Assembly (NCBI GenBank): GCA_005791855.1
Contig: SXUH01000294.1
Span: 1 to 10,406 of the forward strand
Direction: 5' to 3'
Length of the DNA stretch: 10,406 nucleotides
Origin: Bdellovibrionales bacterium
GTDB lineage: Bacteria > Bdellovibrionota > Bacteriovoracia > Bacteriovoracales > Bacteriovoracaceae
Positions 1 to 5,450 of this stretch are shown piece by piece. Position numbers and translations under genes: made by a program. The notes below the pieces were generated by a model that saw only the letters and a program-made list of their open reading frames with translations, made no database searches and was not told where the DNA came from. Each line of letters begins with the position of its first letter. Position 1 is the stretch's first letter.

Positions 1-1
1 C

Positions 2-880
2 AACCTCTACGTCCACAACGTGGGCCACCCCGGGATCGGCTTCTGGAACCAGGGAGACCAGGCAGAGATCTACGGCTCGGTCGTCTTCGGGAACGGGATC
101 TACGACAACGGCGCTTCGTGGACCCGGGGCTCGGGGACCTACGCCCAGAACCAGGACGGCCAGGTCTACGTCTCCGACTCGATCTGGTTCCGGAACTTCA
201 CCAGCGGCATCAGCGGCTTCGGCACCAACGCTCCGGTGAACGGGTTCAACGTGGAAGGAAACGTCTCCTTCGATAACTCCGACCAGGACATCTTCTTCGG
301 GACGGAAACCCAGCCCATCCAGGGCCTGAAGCTCCGGTCCAACTTCACCTACCGGAGGCCAACGAGCAACACCTGGGCCATCCGCCTCGGCTACCAGGCG
401 GGGGCGAACGACGTGGTGGTGGAGGGCAACACCTTCGTCGCCGGAACCAACCCGGTCCTCACGGTGCGAGGCTTCAACCAGGCCATCGTCCGGAACAACA
501 GGCTCTACGGAAGCGAGCGACTCCTCGCCTTCGAGAACACCCAGCAGGGCCTCTACCTAAGCGACGGCAACCAGTTCTTCAAGGGTTCCTTCTCCTACGT
601 CGCCCCCGGCGATCCGGCCGCGCTCTACGACTTCACACAGTGGAAGGCCCGGGGCTTCGACCTCTCGAGTTCGCATTCGAGCTCCGCTCCCGCGGCCACC
701 ACCGTGACCGTGAGGCCGAACAAGTACGAGCCGGGGAGGGCCCACGTCGTGGTCTACAACTGGCAGCGGCTCGCGACCCTCGCCGTCGACCTGGGGACCT
801 CGGGGCTGGTGGACGGCCAGCGCTACCAGGTGAAGGATGCGCAGAACTTCTCCGGGCCCGCCGTGGCCACGGGGACCTAG
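2..880 (+). CDS. right-handed parallel beta-helix repeat protein, 5' partial, cut by in-frame TAG
   Basis: The frame is open from the first full codon at base 2, so the true start lies upstream; the GTG at 20 is only an internal valine. The visible 292 residues show the loose repeats of a secreted right-handed beta-helix protein (pectate-lyase-like fold): recurring N-rich, G-rich units such as GNGIYDNGASW, VEGNVSFDNS, LRSNFTYRRP, VEGNTFVAG and VRNNRLYG. A C-terminal beta module follows (VRPNKYEPGRAHVVVYNW ... YQVKDAQNFSGP). Proteins of this kind bind or cleave extracellular polysaccharide, but no catalytic residues can be assigned here. The frame stops at TAG 878-880 directly after ATGT. In relatives, as I recall them, this point is normally GTY followed by a further beta-strand tail. 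That tail is still encoded, in frame, up to 1021, so this entry is probably the truncated product of a damaged or recoded gene. Confidence 0.8.
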   Translation, partial: NLYVHNVGHPGIGFWNQGDQAEIYGSVVFGNGIYDNGASWTRGSGTYAQNQDGQVYVSDSIWFRNFTSGISGFGTNAPVNGFNVEGNVSFDNSDQDIFFGTETQPIQGLKLRSNFTYRRPTSNTWAIRLGYQAGANDVVVEGNTFVAGTNPVLTVRGFNQAIVRNNRLYGSERLLAFENTQQGLYLSDGNQFFKGSFSYVAPGDPAALYDFTQWKARGFDLSSSHSSSAPAATTVTVRPNKYEPGRAHVVVYNWQRLATLAVDLGTSGLVDGQRYQVKDAQNFSGPAVATGT

Positions 881-1021
881 TCCTCCGCGGGCGCGGGGAG
901 GAGTGTCCTCCTTCCCCTGAACCTCACCGCGGTCGAGCCTTTCACGGGGATCGTCGCCCACATCACCAACGCGCACACGCCGATGGAGTTCAACGCCTTC
1001 GTCGTCCTGCCGGTGCCGTAG
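881..1021 (+). pseudogene. in-frame C-terminal remnant of the beta-helix protein beyond the TAG
   Basis: Reading on in the same frame after TAG 878-880 gives 46 residues ending FNAFVVLPVP and a second TAG at 1019-1021. The segment contains LLPLNLTAVEPFTG and HTPMEFNAFVVLP, which resembles the normal C-terminal strands (…PLNLTAV…, …PEFNVFVVLP) of this beta-helix family. No frame change is needed to join it, so a single base change from TAC or TAT (Tyr) to TAG explains the break. It has no start codon or ribosome site of its own. It would be translated only by readthrough or suppression of the amber codon, or if the TAG is a sequencing error. Confidence 0.7.
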
Positions 1022-1022
1022 C

Positions 1023-1050
1023 TTGGCTTTTTAAGGATCTGTGGTAGGAT
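1023..1050 (+). promoter_or_regulatory. extended -10 promoter of the 62-aa gene, leaderless type
   Basis: TTGGCT (1023-1028) could be the -35. After a 16-base spacer come TG at 1042-1043 and the -10-like hexamer TAGGAT (1045-1050). The ATG at 1056 begins 6 bases after the hexamer, where transcription would be expected to start, so the mRNA would have no 5' leader. There is no purine-rich ribosome site at usual spacing. The same TGnTAGGAT element stands before the desaturase at 3641. Confidence 0.5.
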
Positions 1051-1055
1051 TTTTT

Positions 1056-1244
1056 ATGGAAAATAAGCAAATGAAATTCGTCTTCGGAGGGATCCGGCCA
1101 CTCAGTGACGAAGACCTCCTGGACGTGCATTCCTTCTGCAACTACGATCCGAACCGGGACGGGGAGACGATGTGCATCAACGGCACCCTCCACAACTACG
1201 GGAACGTTTTCTCATGTTGGATCCCCTCCGGACAAACCTGCTAG
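1056..1244 (+). CDS. small orphan protein with four cysteines (62 aa)
   Basis: I do not recognise this protein. The ATG at 1056 gives 62 residues, MENKQMKFVFGG…; a GTG at 1041 in the same frame is less likely because it would lie within the promoter. It is acidic in the middle (LSDEDLLDVH) and carries Cys28, Cys40, Cys54 and Cys62, the last being the final residue. The spacing could suit two disulphides or a metal site, but no signal peptide is visible. Third codon positions are mostly G or C, as in the surrounding real genes, which favours real coding. The last 33 bases overlap the 3' end of the convergent oxygenase-like gene. No Shine-Dalgarno precedes it; the extended -10 element 6 bases upstream suggests leaderless expression. 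A fortuitous open frame is the main alternative. Confidence 0.5.
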   Translation: MENKQMKFVFGGIRPLSDEDLLDVHSFCNYDPNRDGETMCINGTLHNYGNVFSCWIPSGQTC

Positions 1245-1844
1245 AGCTCCGAAGAATTCCAGGGTGAGCCGCTCGTGTCCGCACCGCCCGTCGAGGACGC
1301 ACGCCGGGGGAGAGTGGTACAGTCGTCCGAGGTAGAAGAGGGCTCGGTATTTCCTAAACGGCACCTTCTCGACGACGTCCCAGGCAGCGAGGTCGTGGCC
1401 ATCCGATCGGAGGATGAGGTTGCTGGCCAGTTGGAGTGTCTTCCTCTGGGGGAACTGGGTCCAGCCCGTTCTCCGGTGCCGGTAGAAGCTCGTCCCGAAG
1501 TCTTCCGGTTCGACCTCCGGAGGAAGGTCGGAGAGGTAGACTGTGCAAACGAACTGAGCTTCGTCGTGATGGATGAAGGCCTGTCCCCGGTCACCCTTGC
1601 CGGTACGCCGGATCCGCGCCACGCCACTCTCGGGCAGAAGTTTCACGGAAAGGGTTTCTTCGATGGCTCGTTCGAACTCCCGGAGCTCGGTCGAGTCGAG
1701 GATCCGGAACCTACCCGGGAAGTTAGACAGCCCCTGCTTCCGGAGCGGCCGCTCTAGGAAGTCCGTTCCGGAAAAGGGAAGGGAAAAATCATCTACGATT
1801 ATGACCTCCCCGGCAAAAATTCTTTGAAGAGTGTCGTCGCTCAT
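1212..1844 (-). CDS. DUF6445-like 2OG-Fe(II) oxygenase-fold protein (210 aa)
   Basis: The 210-residue product looks like the DUF6445 group within the 2-oxoglutarate/Fe(II) oxygenase-like fold. Seen in sequence: an HxD-type metal motif at His92-His93-Asp94 (AFIHHDEAQF), then VYLSDLPPE and GTSFYRHRRTGW (117-128), and a distal histidine in LYHSPP (His177). Arg192 in HERLTLEFF sits where the 2-oxoglutarate-binding arginine is expected. The order HxD … GTxFYRH … RALFYLGRLYHS … R matches the family. Members are often near biosynthetic genes or transporters, and their substrates are unknown. It is soluble, with no signal peptide. The ATG at 1844 has only a weak ribosome site. Downstream it overlaps the convergent small gene by 33 bases; upstream it is separated from the YflT/BON operon by a terminator, so it is probably transcribed alone. 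The fold assignment is fairly secure; enzymatic activity is inferred. Confidence 0.75.
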   Translation of the reverse strand: MSDDTLQRIFAGEVIIVDDFSLPFSGTDFLERPLRKQGLSNFPGRFRILDSTELREFERAIEETLSVKLLPESGVARIRRTGKGDRGQAFIHHDEAQFVCTVYLSDLPPEVEPEDFGTSFYRHRRTGWTQFPQRKTLQLASNLILRSDGHDLAAWDVVEKVPFRKYRALFYLGRLYHSPPACVLDGRCGHERLTLEFFGALAGLSGGDPT

Positions 1845-1879
1845 TCGTCGATGGTACCTGAGAGCGCGTAACTTCTACA

Positions 1880-1908
1880 GAAAAAAGAAAGGGCCCGAAG
1901 GCCCTGAC
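1880..1908 (-). terminator. intrinsic terminator with UUCG tetraloop
   Basis: On the minus strand a perfect 6-bp stem, AGGGCC/GGCCCT (bases 1890-1895 with 1900-1905), closes a TTCG loop. C(UUCG)G is an extra-stable tetraloop. A T-rich run follows (the complement of the A-tract at 1880-1890). It lies about 15 bases beyond the YflT-like stop and so ends the BON/YflT operon before the oxygenase-like gene. The plus-strand reading has only a short T run (1909-1912), so termination is mainly for the minus strand. Confidence 0.8.
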
Positions 1909-1919
1909 TTTTGTGAGGT

Positions 1920-2591
1920 CTAGATTCTGCGGTCGGTGTCCATGCCGTCACCGGTGGAGAAGCCGTCCCTCCGGTAGTTCATGTTCCGCTCCGTCCCGAT
2001 GTCCACGTTCCGGCCCAGCTTCTGGACGCGGTCGGCGAAGTCCCGGTTCGAGCTGTCGGAGACGCTCTCCTCGCCCATGGTGGAGATGTCCCGGGCCCCG
2101 CAGGCTTCGAGGATGTCCTTGGCCTTCCCTCTCCAGTTCATGTCATCGACGTGAACCGAAAGGAGCATGCCTCCGGACTTCACGGTGGATTCGTATCTCT
2201 TGGCTTCGTACTCGGGCATCCCCAGGCCGATCAGGGCTCCGGTGATTCCGCCGACGGTCCCGCCGACGCCGGCGCCGGCGAGGGCCCCCCAGAGTGGCCC
2301 CGCGGCCACGAAGGGGCCGATCCCCGGGATCGCGAGCGCTCCCGCACCCGCGAGCCAGCCGAGGATTCCTCCTCCGAGGATCCCCGTGGTGGCACCGGTC
2401 GTGGCGCCTTCCGGGGCCTTCGTCTGCTTCTCGTGAGCGAAGTCCTTCGTCTCGTTCGCGTTCTGCATCAGCACGGAGATGTCTGAGTTCCTGAAGCCGT
2501 CGGCCTTGAGCGTGTCGATGGCCCTCTCGAGAGCCGTGCGATCGTTGAAGATACCGAAGACTGCGTGATCACCTGTCTTATTGTAACCCAT
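1920..2591 (-). CDS. YflT-like general stress protein with glycine-rich membrane segment (223 aa)
   Basis: Residues about 8-45 (HAVFGIFNDRTALERAIDTL … NSDISVLM) match the start of the YflT/general stress protein 17M type of domain, in which a short alpha-beta unit resembles a ferredoxin-like half. Residues 61-125 form a glycine/alanine-rich hydrophobic stretch (GATTGATTGILGGGILGWLAG … GGTVGGITGALIGLGMP), likely two close-packed membrane helices of glycine-zipper type. Residues 136-170 (SGGMLLSVHVDD … EACGARDIS) form a second alpha-beta unit. The hydrophilic tail is rich in Arg, Asp and Asn. Members are stress-induced; no enzymatic role is established. The ATG at 2591 is fixed by a full AAGGAGG (2598-2604), 6 bases upstream, which overlaps the TAA of the preceding BON gene. 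The two genes are therefore co-transcribed and probably translationally coupled. Confidence 0.75.
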   Translation of the reverse strand: MGYNKTGDHAVFGIFNDRTALERAIDTLKADGFRNSDISVLMQNANETKDFAHEKQTKAPEGATTGATTGILGGGILGWLAGAGALAIPGIGPFVAAGPLWGALAGAGVGGTVGGITGALIGLGMPEYEAKRYESTVKSGGMLLSVHVDDMNWRGKAKDILEACGARDISTMGEESVSDSSNRDFADRVQKLGRNVDIGTERNMNYRRDGFSTGDGMDTDRRI

Positions 2592-2597
2592 GTGGAT

Positions 2598-2604
2598 CCT
2601 CCTT
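2598..2604 (-). promoter_or_regulatory. strong Shine-Dalgarno of the YflT-like gene overlapping the BON stop codon
   Basis: On the minus strand AAGGAGG at 2598-2604 lies 6 bases before the ATG at 2591. It shares bases with the TAA (2603-2605) that ends the BON-domain gene. This settles both the start of the YflT-like gene and its operon membership. Confidence 0.8.
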
Positions 2605-3004
2605 ATTTATGGACACGTAGTTGGTTTGCGACGTTCTTCCCGGCGGCGACCTCCTGGGCCACGCTCAGGATCTTCCGGATCTCGTCCTGCTTGTCGACCT
2701 CTCCCTGGAGAGTGACGTTGTTGCCCTTGGTGACGATGGTGATGTTCTGGGCCCGCGTGGAGAGGTTATCCATGTCGGTGAGGCGGTCACGGATCTTCCG
2801 GGTCACCTCCACGTCTGCGTCCGACCCCGTCATCTGCGCGTCAGCCGTGGCCTTCCGGGCGGAGTTCTCCTGGCTGAAGGTTCCTAGGTCCTGGGACATT
2901 TCGTTCTTAACTTCGGTCGCCTTCTTCGTCACCGTGTTCGCGGCCGAAGCCACGGACGCCGTGAGCGCAAGAATGGAAACCGCAGAGAAAATTTGTTTAC
3001 GCAT
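2603..3004 (-). CDS. periplasmic BON-domain protein, OsmY-like (133 aa)
   Basis: A Sec signal peptide is clear at residues 1-21 (MRKQIFSAVSILALTASVASA, likely cut after Ala21), so the mature protein is periplasmic. After a charged linker, residues about 64-131 form one BON domain: DVEVTRKIRDRL, then DNLSTRAQNITIVTKGNNVTLQGEV with the conserved Gly101, and KNVANQLRVHK at the end. BON domains bind phospholipid or membrane surfaces; OsmY-type proteins are induced by osmotic and envelope stress. Here there is one domain, not the two of E. coli OsmY. The ATG at 3004 has AAGGAGA about 5 bases upstream. It is the first gene of a two-gene unit with the YflT-like gene, ending 11 bases before that gene's ATG. 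The pairing with another stress-type protein supports an envelope-stress role. The domain call is firm; function is inferred from family. Confidence 0.85.
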   Translation of the reverse strand: MRKQIFSAVSILALTASVASAANTVTKKATEVKNEMSQDLGTFSQENSARKATADAQMTGSDADVEVTRKIRDRLTDMDNLSTRAQNITIVTKGNNVTLQGEVDKQDEIRKILSVAQEVAAGKNVANQLRVHK

Positions 3005-3134
3005 GGGGTTCTCCTTTTTTTACTAGTAAACGGTAAAGAAAGGCGTCGGGTAAAAGAAAGAAGCAATGCTCAGAGAAACCGAAGTTTTTGATTGGGTAAA
3101 GGTGCGGGGAGGGGGTGAATCAAGAGCGGATCGG

Positions 3135-3557
3135 TCAGGAAGAGGCGCCGGCGAGCTTCTTCACCACCCAGATTGGCCCGATGAGGAGGAAGACCAGGTC
3201 GTCCCGGAAGGAAGGCTTCTTCCCTTCGACGTGGTGGCCATAGAACTGGCCCACCCAGCACAGGAGGAAGACGGCGAGGCAGACGACGAAGAGGTTCGGG
3301 ACGTAGGCGTAGGACAGGAGGAAGGCGGCGATGGTGACGGTGCTGCCGAGGATGATCCTCGGGTCCCGGAACCGAGCGTAGAAGACAGTGAGGAAGACCG
3401 CCCAGAAGTAGGAGAGGTGGAACCCCTGGTAGGAAAAGCTGTGGGCCATCCCGAGGGCCGTCCAGGCGATGAAGGGGACGCAGACGTTGTGGATCTTCAC
3501 GTTGAGCGGGTGCCGGTGGGATTCGGCGTATAACTCTAGGTATTTCTGTAGCTGCAT
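3135..3557 (-). CDS. Mpo1/DUF962 family membrane protein, possible 2-hydroxy fatty acid dioxygenase (140 aa)
   Basis: This compact membrane protein fits the DUF962 (YGL010w/Mpo1) family. It has the N-terminal HRHPLNVKIHNVCVPFI motif (His14, His16, Asn19, His23) and the later WVGQFYGHHVEGKKPSF motif (101-117; Gln104, His108, His109, Glu111, Pro115), then LIGPIWVVKKL. Hydrophobic segments lie at about 28-40, 48-62, 67-84, 87-102 and 121-133. In yeast, Mpo1 is an Fe(II)-dependent dioxygenase that shortens 2-hydroxy fatty acids by one carbon (alpha-oxidation); the histidines are thought to bind iron. The chosen ATG at 3557 is 9 bases after a weak GAGTGG site; a GTG at 3563 would add two residues. 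It is divergent from the desaturase cluster, 83 bases away, so a shared role in fatty acyl metabolism is plausible but not shown. Confidence 0.8.
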   Translation of the reverse strand: MQLQKYLELYAESHRHPLNVKIHNVCVPFIAWTALGMAHSFSYQGFHLSYFWAVFLTVFYARFRDPRIILGSTVTIAAFLLSYAYVPNLFVVCLAVFLLCWVGQFYGHHVEGKKPSFRDDLVFLLIGPIWVVKKLAGASS

Positions 3558-3624
3558 GGTCACCGTCCACTCGGTTGTCAGGGGGTGGAATTTTTACAGC
3601 CGGCCCCGTGCCCAGTTTACCATA

Positions 3625-3633
3625 TGCTAGGAT
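3625..3633 (+). promoter_or_regulatory. extended -10 element of the desaturase cluster, leaderless type
   Basis: TG at 3625-3626, one base, then TAGGAT at 3628-3633 forms an extended -10. The desaturase ATG at 3641 begins 8 bases after the hexamer, about where RNA synthesis should start. No convincing -35 lies 16-18 bases upstream, which is tolerated when the TG extension is present. No Shine-Dalgarno lies between this element and the ATG. The arrangement copies that before the gene at 1056. Confidence 0.5.
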
Positions 3634-3640
3634 CTTTTCC

Positions 3641-4420
3641 ATGAATAATAAAAAAGCCCGACTGCAAAACATCTACGTCAACCGTTTCATCATCGTCGCT
3701 CTCCTCCTGAGCACGACCTCGCTGTACTTCTGGCAGCCGACGGGCCTGTGGTGGATCCCGGACATCCTGGTGCGCACCTACCTCCTGTTCCTCTGCGGGG
3801 TCATGGGGCACGAAGGGTCCCACGGCGCGCTCGGGAACTCGAAGCTCTCGAACATCTGGTGGGGGAGGCTCTCCTTCGTTCCCATCGCCGTCCCCAACGT
3901 CCAGTTCCGGGTCACCCACCGTTACCACCATTCGTTCACCAATGAGGACGGGAAGGACCCGGACCTCCTCCTGAAGCTCGACCACTGGTGGCAGTTCCCG
4001 GGGCGCGCCCTGGCCATGCCCCACTACTGGGTCGTCTGGATGAAGGACCATGGCCTTCTGAACCGGGCCGTCTTCATCGAGTGGGCCATCACCTACCTCG
4101 TGTACGCCCTCTTCTTCGGAACCATCATCTACTTCGTCGGCTGGCAGCGGGTCCTCTTCGGCATCGTCCCCGCGCAGATCGGCCACTCGTTCCTCCTCTG
4201 GTACCCGTTCGCGGTGAAGACCCACGAGGGCCACCACGTCGGTGACCAGATCCACCGCTCCCACGACTACTACGGGAACTTCCTCTACTGGTTCACCATG
4301 GGGCTCTCGCTCCACCGTGCCCACCACATGCACCCGCAGCTTGGGTGGCTCCAGCTCAGGCCCTTCATCCAGCAGGGACCGCTGTTTAAGCGCAGCATCC
4401 ATGAACCTGCTCGCCGTTGA
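3641..4420 (+). CDS. membrane fatty acid desaturase (259 aa)
   Basis: A di-iron integral membrane desaturase/hydroxylase. The three histidine boxes are all present: HEGSH (57-61), HRYHH (93-97) and HRAHH (225-229, followed by MHPQLGW). An extra THEGHH sits at 194-199. Membrane segments flank them at about 16-32, 40-56, 145-165 and 172-190, as expected for the FA_desaturase family. These enzymes use O2 and an electron donor to insert a double bond, or sometimes a hydroxyl, in an acyl chain; carotenoid-modifying relatives share the boxes, so the substrate is open. At 259 residues it is short but has all metal ligands. The ATG at 3641 is preferred over an upstream in-frame ATG at 3575 because the extra 22 residues would span the promoter and are not family-like. 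It leads the four-gene cluster; its last 20 bases overlap the next gene. Confidence 0.85.
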   Translation: MNNKKARLQNIYVNRFIIVALLLSTTSLYFWQPTGLWWIPDILVRTYLLFLCGVMGHEGSHGALGNSKLSNIWWGRLSFVPIAVPNVQFRVTHRYHHSFTNEDGKDPDLLLKLDHWWQFPGRALAMPHYWVVWMKDHGLLNRAVFIEWAITYLVYALFFGTIIYFVGWQRVLFGIVPAQIGHSFLLWYPFAVKTHEGHHVGDQIHRSHDYYGNFLYWFTMGLSLHRAHHMHPQLGWLQLRPFIQQGPLFKRSIHEPARR

Positions 4421-5447
4421 CGAACTCCTCGCCCTGGGCCACGGGAAGATCCGGAGCCTCGACTGCGTGATCGCAGTGAAGCCCGGAACCTTCCCCTCGC
4501 TCTCAGAGCTCCGAGCTCGGATCCTCCTGGCCCAGAAGATCTTCCCGAAGACCGGGGCCCATGAAGTGCGGCTCACCTCGGAGGTCTCCCTCGAGGAGTT
4601 CAAGGACGCGAGGCTCGCGACCCCCTTCCACCTCGAGCTCGGGATCGTGACCCACGAGGGGCAGAGGCTCCTGGCGCTCAAGATGTCGCACCTCTTGGGT
4701 GACGCCGTTTCCATGCTCCTGTGGCTGAAGGTCATCCTCGGCAGACCGGTGGAGGAGGGGGACCTCGTCTTGAAGAAGTTCCCCGGGAAGAAGGATTCCC
4801 CCTACCGGAAGCTCCGGACCTCTTCGGCGTGGCCCAGGCCTTCCGCGGCGATCTCCGATCACCGCGGGGTCGTCGTCTCAACCATCGACCACGGAACCGT
4901 GGACCTCACCCTTCTGAACGACCTGTTCCTCCTTTGTCTTCTGGACGTCCAGAAGGCCGAGCGGAAGTCCGTCTGGGTTCCGGTCAACGTGCGGAAGGAC
5001 TTCTGGACCGGCTTCGGCAATGGCCTCTCTCGCATGCGGATCTACGACCCGCCGGCGGGGACGGTTCCGGAGCGGCTCGCCCACATCCGCCGGCAGAAGA
5101 CCGAAGCCATGAAAAGCGGCGAGGTGACCCTGCCGGCCGCGGACCTCGAGATCAAGAACTTCCTCCAGCGGCTTCTCATAAAAACCTGGATCAGGAGGCC
5201 CTGGGCCGACTGGGCGTCGATCTCCCTCTCCCACCTCGTGGACCGGGACCACTCCCTGGAGGGGATGGAACAGATTTTCGGAATCTCGAACCTCATGCCC
5301 AAGCAGCACGCGGCGCTGTTCGTGGTGAGCAAGGCCCGCGCGTCTACCCTGACCATGACCTACGATGCGAAGGTCGTCTCGAGAGAGGAAGCCGAGAGCC
5401 TCGTCGCTGCCGTCGTCCGGACCTTCCGGGCACAGCAGGGAAGGTAA
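4401..5447 (+). CDS. WS/DGAT- or condensation-like acyltransferase (348 aa)
   Basis: The product looks like a divergent member of the CoA-dependent acyltransferase superfamily (chloramphenicol acetyltransferase, condensation domain, wax ester synthase/DGAT). The key sign is LKMSHLLGDAVSM, with His97 and Asp101 in an HxxxD motif where the family has HHxxxDG. Further support comes from VWVPVNVRKDFW … FGNGLSRMRIYDP (191-217), like the 'PVxxR … GN' region of WS/DGATs, and from the C-terminal TLTMTYDAKVVSREEAESLV (316-335). It is shorter than the roughly 450 residues of WS/DGAT enzymes, and the Gly after the Asp is Ala. The enzyme would transfer an acyl group to an alcohol or amine. The ATG at 4401 lies inside the end of the desaturase gene (20-base overlap); only a weak ribosome site is visible, so coupling to upstream translation is likely. 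The superfamily is fairly sure; donor and acceptor are unknown. Confidence 0.65.
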   Translation: MNLLAVDELLALGHGKIRSLDCVIAVKPGTFPSLSELRARILLAQKIFPKTGAHEVRLTSEVSLEEFKDARLATPFHLELGIVTHEGQRLLALKMSHLLGDAVSMLLWLKVILGRPVEEGDLVLKKFPGKKDSPYRKLRTSSAWPRPSAAISDHRGVVVSTIDHGTVDLTLLNDLFLLCLLDVQKAERKSVWVPVNVRKDFWTGFGNGLSRMRIYDPPAGTVPERLAHIRRQKTEAMKSGEVTLPAADLEIKNFLQRLLIKTWIRRPWADWASISLSHLVDRDHSLEGMEQIFGISNLMPKQHAALFVVSKARASTLTMTYDAKVVSREEAESLVAAVVRTFRAQQGR

Positions 5448-5450
5448 CCC

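Noticed and set aside
881..1021. Frameshift as the cause of the beta-helix gene break
   Set aside because: The conserved tail is in the same frame as the body (TAG 878-880 and TAG 1019-1021 are in phase), so a base substitution, not an indel, explains it.
1275..1757. 160-codon plus-strand frame opposite the oxygenase-like gene
   Set aside because: No family features, while the minus strand encodes the HxD…H…R set in order.
3575..3640. N-terminal extension of the desaturase to an ATG at 3575
   Set aside because: The extra 22 residues overlie the extended -10 element and are not family-like; the ATG at 3641 fits better.
3617..4735. 372-codon open frame on the minus strand opposite the desaturase and acyltransferase
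   Set aside because: Its product is Glu/Asp/Pro/Val/Arg-rich without any domain and mirrors the codon bias of the real plus-strand genes, which have clear motifs. It is a GC-rich shadow.
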